A DNA stretch of 64,000 nt. It comes from Nothopassalora personata. Lineage: Eukaryota > Ascomycota > Dothideomycetes > Mycosphaerellales > Mycosphaerellaceae. Each line of letters opens with the position of its first letter. Position 1 is the first letter of the stretch. Where the stretch lies: positions 3,720,001 through 3,784,000 of the forward strand of contig CM066290.1 in assembly GCA_033816765.1 (NCBI GenBank). Reading direction: 5' to 3'. A program made the translations under genes and the position numbers. Positions 1 through 12,728 of the stretch are shown here, one piece after another. Below the pieces are notes generated by a model. It had not been told where the DNA came from. It was given only the letters and a program-made list of their open reading frames with translations, and did no database searches.

Positions 1-1021
1 CTCTTCGAGGTTAGTGATCTGTCCCCCGTGTCTTATTAACTCGTCCTTAACGGAGTCCTTAAGTCTACGTCGGAACATAGTTATTAACGCCGTCTAGTCC
101 TATCTAGTGATTTGTCCGTATTCTTTGAATTTAGCGGCATACTCTAAAGTAGACGTCTTCTACTTCAGGTGTTAAATAATTCGTATAGCCTATTGGACTT
201 CGTTCGAGGTTCTAAAGATTAATTTCATCTTTTCTTTAAAAAGGGTGTAGCTCCTAAACATTCTAGTAGGGTCTAATCGTCTTATACCTTTAAGGTATTC
301 CTTAAGGTAAGGTTTAATCTAGTTCTACGCACTTCCGCGAAGGTACGTAATAGCGAAGATAGTTCTTTTATCGGCATCGACTAGGTTGAACATAAGGTAC
401 ATATCTATCTAATTGATCTAGTCGTCGAACTTAGCTCTGTCTCTATAGAAGAGGTCTGGCTTAGTAGCCTTAACGTCGTTCCTCCTTAGAGTAGGCTCGT
501 TATCGTTATTAGACTTATCGTCCTTCGTAGTAGTAGTCTATTGTAGTGGCGCACGGCGGATGCTTCCTACTTCGCTAGGGGCGGGTGTTCCCCTACTAGC
601 TGCTTAAGTAGCGCTTATCCTAAGGGCGTTTAAAGTGTTATTGTCTCGTTCTAGGGCTAGTCTTAAAAGAGAGATAAGTTAAGTCACGTAGCGGTATTAT
701 TCTTTAGAGAGGCTAGAGTAAGCTAAGCGAAGATGAATGATAGGAATAAGAGTTATATTCCAATTAGTGAGATAGTAACATAAGTTGAACGCATTAGAAC
801 TATAAGGGTTTCTAGCGTTCCTAAATACAAAGGAGATTCGCGGCGTAGAGCCTATAGCTTAGTATAATCACCTTGATTAGTCCTACTAAGCATACTAATT
901 ACACTAATCAGTCCGTGAAGTGATTAGTGTCACGTGCGTCTAGATAATCAGTATCACGTGTCTCTAAGTGATTAGTGTTTCGTATGTCTAGTCGGGGCTG
1001 CCGTTTAGACCGAACCGTAAC
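1..1021 (-). mobile_element. RIP-degraded gypsy gag fragment with its LTR, reverse strand
   Basis: Positions 1 to about 660 read on the reverse strand as a retrotransposon gag region related to 10,900-12,730. Both share a block around 'ggggcgggtgttcccc' near the gag start. About 660-1,021 is LTR-like and ends ..ccgtaaca like the LTR at 6,264-6,723, with which it also shares a 'gggttt-tagcgttcctaaatacaaa' type block. Near 915-990 three diverged repeats of about 24 bp carry gtgattagtgt plus CACGTG or its decayed form. No open frame survives and CpA/TpG is scarce, as expected after RIP. The element is cut by the left edge of the window. The gypsy assignment rests on similarity to the more complete copy in the window. 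Confidence 0.65.
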
Positions 1022-2734
1022 AGATAGCTACTACTTTATTACTCTCCCTTAACTCACTATCGGCCCGAGACAAAACCTAATTAAGCTTAGTCTTCTAATC
1101 TTATAATATCATTAGGTTATACTAAACCTAATAGCTTTAAACGCCCTCTACGATAGGAGATCGATAGAGTAATAGGGGAACACCCGCCCCTAGTAAAGTA
1201 AGTAGAGCCCGACGACCTTAGACCGTAAACGATACTATTAATGCCTTAGCTACTTATATAGGTAACGACACCCTTAAGGTTAGTAAGCTAGAGTTCTACT
1301 ATAGCAAGCGAGACAAGTTCGATACTTAGGTTACTTAAATAGACATGTACTTCTTATTTAACGCTATAGAAGAAAACCTTAAGCCTATCTTTACTACTAC
1401 CTTCCTTCGAGGACGAGTATAGCATTAGATTAAACTATTCCTTAGGACCTACCTAGATAGCTAAGGTAACGACAATTTAAACGGAATTTTTCTATCTTAC
1501 GGACACCTTAAGAAAGCAATAAGGAGCGTCTTTAGCATTTCGAATAAAATTGCTACTATAGTACGCGTTATTTAGTACTTAAAATAGAAAACATCTACTA
1601 CCGACTATACTACAAAATTCTAGGAGTACACCTAGCTTACTAATTAGGACGACGAAGCACTTTAAGTTGTATACCGAAGAGGACTAAAGGAGTAAGTAAA
1701 GGATAAGTTAATAAGGGTCGGAAGGGAGATTAAGGACTTAGGCAGTTTAGTTAAAGTTACGATCGATCTTAATAATAAACTCTACGAGAGAGCTCTAGAG
1801 CGACGATATAACTCTAAGGTATCCGGAGAGGCTAGATATATACTAGGCTACGACAATTGAAACAATAGAGGCTCTAATAACGTTTACGACAACTATAAGC
1901 CTAAGAACTATACGCTATACTACGGACTATAACTAATAGAGCTCGACGTTACCGAGAAAGATCGTAAGATTAAGAATAGGAGTAAGTTTAGGCCTAAGAG
2001 TTTAAAAGAAAGTATTACCTACTATACCTATAGTAAAGAAGGCTATATAGCGAGAGATTATTACGGTAAAAGGAATATAGTACGCCATAAGCAATTTAAC
2101 ATAATATAATAAAGAACTAGTAAACTCGAGAGTAGCGTTAGATTACCGGGTAATACTAACTATACTCGAGGAGTAGCGGAGAGAGTTAGTAACGGAAGTA
2201 ATATACCTCTCCTAGACCCCTTAGAAGGACGAGAAGGATACTATAGTTATAAGAACTACCTACGATAGTTTAATAGAATAATACGAAGAGTTAATAACGA
2301 GATTAAATCCGAATCTCGAAATAGTTATAGAAGCCTTTATTAGCGATTCTATTACTAAGACTTATATTAGGTTTACTACTCCGTAAAATTAGGAGTAGGG
2401 TATTAGCCTTAGTAACCGCGAGGAACCCTAGGAGCGACGTATAGACAACACGCTACGCCCTAAGAAGTAAATATAAAAGAATCCTACTTTAACAATAATA
2501 GAAGTAATAAGGAGAACTAGGACCTAGGATAGAATAGATTGTAGTTACTAGAACTATAGGAAGAAAGTTAAGAAACTAATCGGGCTAAATACTATTAAGG
2601 AAGACTAGGATCTAGAAGAATTAAGCGAAGAGGATTCCTCCGAAGGAGAAGAGAGCGATACTAATAACGATAACGAACTATTTACCTTTACGATAGACGC
2701 ACCTAAGAAACTATACGATATAATTATCTATTAA
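1022..2734 (+). mobile_element. RIP-degraded gypsy 5' fragment (truncated LTR plus gag), forward strand
   Basis: Positions 1,022-1,134 are the reverse complement of the first ~110 bp of the LTRs at 6,264 and 12,729 (RIP-altered). From about 1,139 the DNA matches the reverse complement of 12,720-11,000, so it is a forward gag copy of the same family. A degraded zinc knuckle (Cys codons turned to Tyr, TGY to TAY) lies near 2,020-2,080, followed by a protease-side acidic stretch. The copy stops abruptly at 2,734, where the LTR-like repeat at 2,735 begins. It sits head-to-head with the reverse copy before it. Every frame is interrupted by TAG/TAA at RIP-type sites. Confidence 0.65.
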
Positions 2735-3102
2735 TGTCCACTAACTACCGTATGTTAGCCTATCCGAGTTGTGGTGGTATAGAGCGGCGCTTATGTAAGT
2801 AGAGGTGTTTGCCGGTCCCGGGACCGGGAAATTAGGTTACGTAACGAGCAGCGCAGTAGCTAGATAAAACAAGAGGATTAGCGGACCTAAACCCCTATGC
2901 CCTCTACTCGAGAGGTATAAATTGAATTGTTGCCTTAATGCTACGCTTACAATGCTTAACTACGTAGTATATATCTTAACAGCTATACTAGGTCCTACTA
3001 GCTTACCTAAATGACTAATTAAACCTAAATGAAATTTAGGCAAGTTAGACCTAAGGGACCCCCTCTAAACCTAAGGTTAACACAACCTATTAGTCGTTAA
3101 TA
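2735..3102 (-). repeat. LTR-like 368-bp repeat (probable 3' LTR of large reverse gypsy element)
   Basis: This block is repeated in the same orientation and at the same length at 23,579-23,946, differing mostly by C/T and G/A transitions. The adjacent + strand sequence just inside (about 3,105-3,115) is a pyrimidine run, which on the reverse strand is a polypurine tract directly 5' of an LTR. That supports a reverse-strand element. It carries the 16-bp perfect palindrome at 2,812-2,827. I could not find convincing target duplications outside the two copies, so two independent solo LTRs remain possible. Confidence 0.6.
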
Positions 3103-6100
3103 TATCCTCCCCTATTACGAACCTGTCCTTAGGTTCTAAAGCAGTAAGCCCGGGTACTATAGGTAGCGTAGTTAGTCGCTATAAGCTAAGGTAGTCTTAT
3201 AGTAGCATAATAGCCCACCCTACTATTTAGCTTAACATATAAGATGTTAGGCAATCCTAGGGCCTGCTAGCGACAGTTTATAAAGGTCGGAAGGATTCTT
3301 CTAATAGAGACCGTAATAGTAACGTTAATAACCGCGACCCGCGCCCGTCGCACTACGTTAACGTATACTACGAAACTAGCGAGGGAATAGGTAGCTATAT
3401 TAGCATTAATCGAACGGGCTAGATAGTCGAATAATATGAACGCTATTTATAAGACAAGTAAGTGTTAGTACTAGTAACCTAATAAATCTAAAGACGAGTC
3501 TATTACGTAGCTAGAAAGTAAGTTAAGGGAAGATAAGTAACTATAAGAAATAAGTAAGATCTAAGGACTAGAAGCACCCGTACCCAAAGCATCAACTAGA
3601 ATTAGAACTAGAATTAGAACTAGAATTAGAACTAGAATTAGAACTAGAAACCTATAGGCTATAGCTATAGCCGGAAATTCAACTAGAAACTAGGAGCCTA
3701 TAAACCCGCACTAACTACTTAGTTCTATTTATTCTTACATAACTCCCTAGTCTAGACCTACCCGTTGTCGTAGCTAATACTAGTCTTAGTAGACGCGTCC
3801 CTAAGTAGCTAGCTAGTAAAGTTCCTATAGTAGTTACGGAAGAAGCTCTTATTGCGCCCTTTGCTTATAAAGCACATCTACTCGAGAGTAGTAACTAAGC
3901 TAAGCTGCTTATCTATTAGTTTTATAGCTCGGACGCGCTAATTATACATCTTCTTATACAAGAGCTCCGAGTCTAGGCGGACCGTAGCATTAAGCTACCT
4001 TCTAGCATTAAGGATAACTTCGTTGTCGTTCTAAGACTTTAAACCCGCTAGGGTATTAGATAGAGGGCTAATACTACTAAGGTGTACGGCCGTAGGAAAA
4101 GGATAGCCGGGTACTAGGCGTCGATACTTAAACCCTATAGCGCTCCTACTTAGCGTCTTAAAGTTACGATAGAGGTCTATTACCTAGTGCATGCTCTAGC
4201 TTCTCTAGAGTTTAAGATAGTTATCGTCGCGGATCTCGATAAAGTAAGGGTTAATCTAACGTAGCGTCTTCTTATATACGGCCTATCTTATTAGAACGCC
4301 TATAGTAGTTACCCGCATTTACCTAGCGCTTAGGTCCTCTCTAAACTAGCTAATACTGTTCTTACTTAGGTAATTCTAAACCCTAACCGAGAAGAAACGC
4401 TTAAATCGGCCGTCTTCTATATAGTCGTTAGTCCGGTACTCCTAGATAAACTCTATAGCATTCTCTTACTTATAAAAACCGTGTAAAAACTCCGGCCCAC
4501 TAGTGCCCTCTAAGTTAAGAGAGTATAGTATGTTAAGCTAGTTACTAGTCTAGTAGTTTTCAATTTCGAGGTTTAAGTCGACCCTAGTATGCTGCACTAT
4601 AGCGTTCGAATTACCCCCCTAATAAGCCCTATTAAAGCTAAAAATCGTAGGCCTAGGGAAGGAGATAAACCGAGTATAGCATTAAGGGTATAGCGCTACT
4701 TATAAGAGCTACAGTCCGGGGTCTTATCGCATAATCTATTAGCTTAGAGAATACTACATGTTCTAGTAGACGCCGCCGTTACTAACCTTGTTTAATTCTC
4801 GTAGGTACTATCGGTACACGTCGAATTCTCAACTTATTATTTCTCTAACCGTTTTAACCCGCGGCGCTAGTTTAGCGTTATTGTACTAGTATAGCATATT
4901 GCTATTAATATAGGTACCGGTACTATTAAGATCGGCTTAGTTAGCTTTATTAATGCCGAATTTATCGAGGATCTAGTTATAGTTAGTATACGTAACGATG
5001 CTACTCGTAGTGCCGACTTTACCTCGAACGCGGAGGTAGCTAAGCGGGTTAATAGTCTTCTAACTACGCTTATTAGGGCGAAACTACGATCCATTTTTTA
5101 CCTTAATAGCTAAAAAACTCTTACCTTTAAAGAGCTAGTCTTAGACCTTAAGCGCGCGCTTATATAGGGTATTAGCGGTAATACCGGGATTCGTAACGAA
5201 GTAGAGGGCCTTATAGTAGAAATCTCGAATATACTAATTATATATTATAGCGCTAACCTTACTATCCCTCTTAAGGACCTACGAGACAGCATGTTCGAGC
5301 ATCTTAAGGCCCGCTATCCGGTACTTAGGTAGCTAGTTAATGCTATCTACATTAATCGAGTTTCTAAACTCAACGCTGTAGTACCGCTTATTATAGGTGC
5401 AGTTAGCGCGCTTAATCCGGAGGGCCTCGTCTTCCTATAGGATCTAATCCTTAAAGACTAATATATCTATAATTATAGCCGAAGGTAACATAGTAAGTAT
5501 CGGATTGCTATTCTTAGTTAGGGCCGGAGTAGATCGTAGGGTGCTAACCGGTGTACCTAGCGGACTGCCCTCGCGTATAAGTACGCCGTCTAGCGTTCGG
5601 TTAGGCGAGGATCGAGTAGGCGTAGTTATGCCCTTACCTATACTCTCGCCTATACGGAGCTACTTAAGTCGACTCGACTTACGACCGCCTCTCGATAGGA
5701 CTATACGCTAGGTAGAGGCTAGTAGAGTTAGCGTAGTACTCTTTACACGTCCTTTACCTTTACTACCCGGTAGTAGCTAACGTAGCTAAGGCTGTTACTA
5801 GCTAGATAGTTGAGGCTAATCTATACTATCTTCTAGGGACGCGGACTTCTTAGTAATAGTACCCTCTATAAAGTATAGAAGGCTATCCTTATAGACGGCT
5901 AGGCGGTGTCTTCTAATAATCTCCCTACTCTTAGCCGACTACGGATTAATGCTACGTGCTTTAGCCTCCCTATCGTACCGGGTAAGATTACTAGGCTCTA
6001 GAATTCGCTTACAATCTATACCCTTACGGCCGATCCTTATACGCTAGATTAATGCCCTCTAAATTCTACTAATAGCCCTACTATAGTCTAGGTACTTATT

Positions 6101-6263
6101 AATAAAGGCCGTGAACTAGCGGCGCCCGCTATTAGTACTATAAAGCTCGGAGATAATGCGTCGATTAAGAATCTTATTATCTATCTACTGTAGCTAGGAG
6201 CGGGTAAGCGTAGCTCGAAGAGTCTTCTCTCGGTCGCGAATCTCTAAACCGATCCTACGAAGC
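3103..6263. repeat. RIP-degraded repeat DNA, unidentified, with a decayed + strand ORF
   Basis: This stretch lies between the LTR-like repeat and a nested gypsy insertion. It holds a 12-bp tandem repeat (3,594-3,650). On the + strand, about 4,600-5,470 is a long frame broken only by TAG/TAA where CAG/CAA/TGG would be expected. The decoded residues do not match a domain I recognise; they are mixed aliphatic and charged and look like a real former protein. If the surrounding LTR pair marks one reverse-strand element, this ORF is antisense to it. Nothing here can be functional now. Confidence 0.5.
3594..3650. repeat. 12-bp tandem repeat
   Basis: A unit of the form actagaattaga is repeated almost perfectly about 4.7 times in RIP-altered DNA. 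No function is implied. Confidence 0.9.
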
Positions 6264-6723
6264 TATTAGGTTTAGTATAACCTAATGATATTACAAGTTA
6301 AGAAGACAAGCTTAATTGGGTTTATTCTCGGGCCGATAGGAAGTCGAGGGAGAGTAATGAAACAGTAGCTGTCTTATCTTATAAAGACTAAGTAGTAGTG
6401 AGGTAGAGGTTAGGTTATAGTGTATTCTAAACAGTAATATTAAACAGTGAGTTAAACGCCTCTAAACCGTAAGGGTTTTTAGCGTTCCTAAATACAAAAG
6501 AGACATTACTAGTCTTTTAGTCTTAATTATTCAATCGCTAGTAAGCGAGTAATCTCGAATTACTAAATCGCTAGTAAGCGAGTAATCGCGAGTCACTAAG
6601 TCGCTAGTAAGCGAGTGATCGCGAATTACTAAGTCGCTAGTAAGCGAGTAATCTTATGCGGCGCACGTAATCTCTATAGCTAATAGTTAGGCGTGCCGTC
6701 GTAGCCTAATCTAACCCGTAACA
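6264..6723 (-). repeat. LTR of the reverse chromovirus (left copy)
   Basis: 460 bp, starting tattaggtttag (RIP-altered from tgttagg) and ending cccgtaaca. It is highly similar to 12,729-13,188. It contains about four copies (6,532-6,652) of a ~33-bp unit built on tcgctagtaagcga, each able to form a short hairpin. Confidence 0.88.
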
Positions 6724-6800
6724 CTATCCACCTTCTAGCCTAGCTTCGTCCCGAAGCTTAAATAAGATAACATACTATCCCCTCTTCGTAGCCTATAACG

Positions 6801-7313
6801 ATGTCTTCTTCTTCTTCTAAAAATCGTCTCCGGCTCGCTAAGGAAATTAACGAATACGGTCGTCTAGTAGATCTCGCGTATAATTATTACTTCTTTAACG
6901 GGTTATCCTATATCGCTATAGAAGGCAACTTTCGGCTTCGGTGTTCGGAGTGTGTTCGTCGCGGGCGTAAGTGTATAAACCTATCCTAGGAGTCTCTTAA
7001 TAAGACTCGGGAAGAGTACTAAAAAAAGGTCGAAAAGGATAAGAAGGAGCTTACGGAGATCTTAGCACGGTTAATACGGGATAAGGCAATACTTTGCTAA
7101 GCGGAGGAGCGCGCGCGTAAGAAGGCGTAGTGTCTAGAGGCCGAAATAGAGGCCTCTAGAGAGATTAAGGACGTCGATTGTCCTACTACCGATACGACTA
7201 TTAGCCTCTCTCCTACTATATAGTCCTCGATCGACTTTATTAATAACGCGATCGACTTCTCCGTTCCTTCTAGTTCTACTAGGTAGCCCGTTATAGGTGT
7301 TGTTTTTCTTTAA
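6801..7313 (+). pseudogene. Decayed antisense ORF of gypsy element (zinc-motif plus coiled coil, 170 codons)
   Basis: This frame runs opposite to gag-pol between pol and the 3' LTR. The first 62 codons are open and contain a GLSYIAI segment followed by CSECVRRGRKC, a cysteine motif resembling a small zinc-binding site (residues about 49-59). After a TAG the same frame continues through about 100 charged, heptad-like codons to TAA at 7,311, with internal stops only at RIP-type TAG/TAA codons. Homologous ORFs occupy the same place and orientation in the elements at 17,180 and 26,907. The product was probably a small DNA- or RNA-binding coiled-coil protein; the function is unknown. Confidence 0.6.
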
Positions 7314-10300
7314 ATTCTTAGATTTTTTATTAACAATTTCGTAGGTTTCCTTTTAGTTCCTAGGTATTCTCTAATTCGTAGTATCCTTTCTATTTAACAA
7401 GGTATCGCTAACCTTTCTTGTCTAGGATTCGTTCGACTTCGAATTCGTTTTCTACTTCTAGCTCGAAATGAAAGCTTTCCTAGTAGGGTGTTTCGGCGTC
7501 TACGGGTTCTAACTTAGAGATATAGAAGACTAGGTAGATTTTTGCGTTAGGTAGCAGCCGTAGACGGTAGTTAACTAGTCCTATAACTTTATCGATGAAA
7601 AATAGTCCGACCTTAATATAATCTAGTTTCTTAGTCTATCTTCTTATTCTTAAGTTTTTTATAAGGAGATAGACCTTATCCCCCTCCTTTAGTAGAGGTA
7701 CCATTTTTCTCGTGTCTTGCCGTTACTAAGACAGTTTATATTATACATCTTCGATCGCCTTACGTGTTTCTTTATACACTACCTTAAGAGTGTCCGTCGT
7801 TACGATTGCTCTTTCGGCTTATAGGTAGGATCTAGGTTTTCCGAATAGGTTAGGATCTTTCCTAAAGTTTGTATAAAATAGTGTCGTTAAAGTTGTCTCT
7901 AATTTGTAGTTATTTAGTGCAATCTACGCTATTAGTAGTAATGAAACCTAGTTGTCTTATACATAGTTAATGTAGTGTCGTAGGTATTGTTCTAGCGTTT
8001 AATTTATCCTTCGGTTTGTCCGTCTATCTCTAGATAATATACTATTAATAGCTTATATTTGATTCCGATCGTTTCTATAAGCGTCTTCTAGTAGTTCGAT
8101 ATAAATAGCTTATCTCTATCCGTTATAAACGCTTAAGGGAATCCGTAGTACCGGATAAGTCTATCTAGTACGAGGTATCCGAGCTACTCTACATTGTATG
8201 TCTCTAATATAGGAATAAAGTGTACGTACTTTATAAGTCTATTAACTATAACTAGTATTATGTCGTATAGTTGTTTCGTAAGTTAGTCTCTTAACGGTAG
8301 GAGTTTCGTAATAAAGTCTATTATAACTTCGTCCTATAGTTTTGTTAGTAGTGTCCTAAACTATAGGTAACCGTATTTCGCATGTCTCGCCGCCTTGTTT
8401 CGTTAGTAGTGTACGTATTATTTAATATAGCGTAATACCTTAAGTCTTATCTATAGGAATGAGAAACTGCGTTATATTAGGTCTATTGTCTTTAAAGTTC
8501 TAGGGTGTCTATAAGTTAGTTCGTTGTAATGTTATCGTATGTATTCTTCTTCTTAATCCTTTAGTACCTAGTATTTTCCTTGCGATATAGGGAATTGCTC
8601 GTCCTTATCGTCTAATATCCGTACGATATTATTAAATTCTCTTATATTAGCGCTAAGACTTCCGTCGGGGTTCGTCTTTAGTACTTTATGTTGCACTAGT
8701 TCTTTTCCTTCTATGTAGTCGCTTCTCCGGCTTAGCGCGTCGGCGCGGCCATTTTCTCGTCCTAGAGTATATTTAATTTCGAACTTGTACTATCCTAGTA
8801 GCTCCGACTAGCGGGCTTACCTTCGGGTAAGTTCTTTTGTCGTCGTAAAGTACGTAAGATTCTTATAGTTAGAAAGAATCGTTAACTTCGGTAGGCCCTC
8901 GACATATACTCTCTAATGTTATATAGTAGTAACAATAGCTAGAAGCTCTTTGTTATAGATGTTATAGTTCTATTCCGCTATAGTTATCTTCCGGGAGTAA
9001 TAGGCTACTAGGTGTCTCTACCTATCGTGTGTCTATGTTAGACACGCGCCTATTGCTATATTAGACGCATCGGTCTCGATATAGACTTCCTTACTACTAT
9101 TAAATAGTCGAAGCGTAGGGGCTAAAGCGCATTGTTCCTTAAGTTTCTTAAACGCTTTAATCTGTTCCTCTCCCTATTTCTAGGTAACGTCTTTTCTTAT
9201 AAGTATCGTTATTAGTACTATTGTCTTTACGTAGTCGTTAATAAATTTCCGGTTATAGTTCGCTAGTCTAAGGAATAATTATACGTCCTTGACTGTTTTT
9301 AGTTCTAGCTATTCTCTAATTAACTATGTCTTCGTAGGGTCGATCGTTATCCCTATAGTACTAATAATAAAGCCTAAGAATTTAACTTCTTTCTTATAGA
9401 ATTCGCATTTCTCGGGCGCTGTCTTAAATCCTAAACGCGTAAGTCGTTTAAATACGTCCTAGACTTGCTTTATATAATTCTAAAGGGATGCTTTCGTGTA
9501 GACTAATATGTCGTCTATATAAGTAATAACGCATACGTCGAGTAGGTCTCTAAGTGTTTCGTTAATAAGGTCCTAATAGGATGCGGGTACGTTAGTTAGT
9601 CCTATTAGTATAACTAAGAATTCGTAAAGTCCGTATCTTGTTCTAAAAGCGGTTTTCTATTCTTCTCCTTCTACTATCCGTATAGCGTAGAAGGCATCTC
9701 GTAGGTTAATCTTCGTATACTAGTCCGATCCGGTTAATCTATCTTATACTTCTTCGATATTAGGTAGCGGGTATCGGTTCTTAATCGTAATCTCGTTTAA
9801 CTTCCTATAGTCTTATACGAGTCGTAACTTCCCGTTTACTTTTAGAACGAACATGTATAGAGTTCCTACACTTAAGGTAGATCTTCTTATCTATCCTTTA
9901 GCTAGCTTCTCCTTTAGCTATTCTCGTAGGGTCTTAAGCTCTTTCTTAGACATTTAATATAGGGGTCCCTATAGAGGCTCTTTCCCTAGCTAAATGTTTA
10001 TCTTATAATCCTATAGTTAGTACTTAGGTAAGGCATCCTTACCTCTTTCCTCTTTAAAGAGTCGCGACTACTTACGATACTCTTTAGGAATACTTAACTC
10101 TAAGATGTTAGTATCCTTCGATAGTACGTTACTTCTATTACTACTAGTGACTTCGTAACCCGGCGGCCCTACGCTAGTGTCTATCCCGGTCGAAGGTAGT
10201 TCTTCTATCCTTCTATTCGGCGTAAGCTATATCCTATTTAGCTATCTCTTTACCTTATCTACTAGCGAACGCTACCGCTACGTAGGCTAAATGTTAATAA

Positions 10301-12728
10301 CGTAGTCGCATTCCCTAAATATAAGTACTCCTCTTCTCTAGTCGATTACTAGATTATACTTTCTTAACTAAGGTATACCTAGTACGATATTATAACTAGC
10401 TATGTTAGTAACATCTAAGATAATCTCCTCGTAGTACCGTTAGATAGTAAGTAGTAGCGGTATCGTCTCGCGCTCTACGCTAGGTAAGGATAATCCGTCT
10501 ACCGCAATGAATTTATAACCCTCTTTCTTCTTATAGGTAGCGATCCTATGTCTTATAACAAATAATTTGGAGGTAAAATTCCCGCTTGCTCCGGAATCTA
10601 TTATAGCATCTATCTTATGCCCGTTAACGATAATCTTAGTTCGAAACACTGTTATCGTTAGTAATACTTAAGCCTTTTCTATATTATATAACTCCCTTTA
10701 GTTGCTTATTCCTAGGGAGTTAATCCTTTTCCCTGTTCGTATATAGAACGTCGTGCTTCGTGTCTCGAGGCCTCCGCTTAAACCTAGCGCGAGCCTTTCT
10801 ATATTTATACCTATATTCGGTAACGTTCCTAGATCTTCTACGTTTCTAAGTAGAGTACGCGTACGTGTTATACTACGTTACGTAATTTATTCGATATAAA
10901 TGTTCCTAACGGTATAAGATATCTAGTTCTTATTATTCGGCTTCCTATTGGTAGTCGTTCTATAATAGCGGTTACTAGATTCTCGGTTGTTTCTATAAGT
11001 AGGTATCCCTAGGCTATGCCTCGTAGGGTGTTGAGTGTCTTATTAAACTTAATAGAGTATAGTATCCTTCGTCCGCCTATCTTAGGTAGGAATTCCTCGT
11101 GCCTTCTTTATAGGTATACGATTATGTTATATAATTTCTTAGGTGCATTAATCGTAAAGGTTAGTTATTTATTATCGTCGTTAGTGTCGCTCTCTTCTCC
11201 TTCGGAGGAATCTTATTCGCTTAATTCTTCCGGATCCTAATCTTCTTCGATAGTATCTAGCCCGGTAGTTTCTTAACTTTCTTCCTATAGTTCCGGTAAC
11301 TATAATCCGTTCCATCCTAGGTCTTGGTTTTCTTTATCGCTTTTATCGTTGTTAAAGTAGGATTCGTCGATGTCTACTTCTCGGAGCGTAGCGTTTTACC
11401 TATACGTCGCTCCTAGGGTTCCTCTTAGTTATTAAGGCTAATACCCTACGCTTAACTTCGCGGCGTAGTAGACTAGACACGAGTCTTAGTAATAGAATCG
11501 CTAATAAAGGCTTCTATAACTATTTCGAGATTCGGATTCGATCTCGTAGTCGACTCTTTATATTATTATATTAAACTATCGTAGTTGGTTCTTTGCATTA
11601 AATGGAATAACTACTATTTACTACCTATAGTATCCTCCTCGTCCTTCTAAGGGGTCTAGGAGAGGCGTCGTGCTTCTATTACTAGCTCTCTCCCCTACTC
11701 TCCGAGTATAGTCGGTATCTCCTTAAGATCTAACGCTACTCTTAGATTTACTAGTTCGGGGTTATATTATATTAAACTGTTCGCGGCGTACTATATTCTT
11801 ACCGCGGTAGTCCCTTACTAGGTAGCTAGGTTTACTATATCCGTAGTAAGTTCGTGTTTCTTTCGAACTCCGGGATACTCTATTCCCGTTACTATTCCTA
11901 ATCTTACGACCCTTCTCGGTAACGTCGAGTTCTATTAGCTATAGTCCGTAGTACGGTTTGTCCCTAGGCTTATTATTATAGTTGTCGTAGAAGCCTCTAT
12001 TACGGTTGTTATAGCCTAGTGTATATCTAGCCTTTCCGGATACCTTAGAGTCGTATCGTCGTTCTATAGCTCTCTTGTAGAGCTTGTCGTTAAGATTAAT
12101 CGTAACTCTAACGAGGTCGCCTAAGCTATCGATCTTCCGACCGTCCCTTATTAACTCGTCCTTAATATGCTCCTTTAGTCCTCTCCGGTACATAACTTAA
12201 AGTGCTTCGTCGTCCTAATCGGTAAGTTACGCGTATTCCTAGAATTTAGTAGTATATTCGGCAGTAGATGTCTTCTAGGTTAAATGCTAAATAACACGAA
12301 CGGTAGTAGCAATCTTATTAGAGACACTAAAGACGCTCTTTATAGCATGCTTAAGAGAGTTGTACGACCTAAAGATTCCGTCGGCATTGTCTTCTCCGTT
12401 ACTATCTAGGTATTTCCTAAGGAATAGTTTAACCTAATATTATACTCGTCCTCTTAAAAAGGTAGTAGTAAAGATAGGCTTAAGGTTCTTAGGCATAGAG
12501 TTAAATAAGAAGTACATGTCTATCTAAGAGACCTAAGTATCGAACTTATCTCGGTCGCTATAGTAGTATTCTAGCTTACTAACCTTAAGGGTATCGTTAC
12601 CTATATAAGTAGCTAAGGCATTAATAGCATCGTTCGCGGTCTAAGGTCGTCGGGCTCTACTTACTTTACTAGGGGCGGGTGTTCCCCGTTTACTCTATCG
12701 GTCTCCTATCGTAGAGGGCGTTTAAAGC

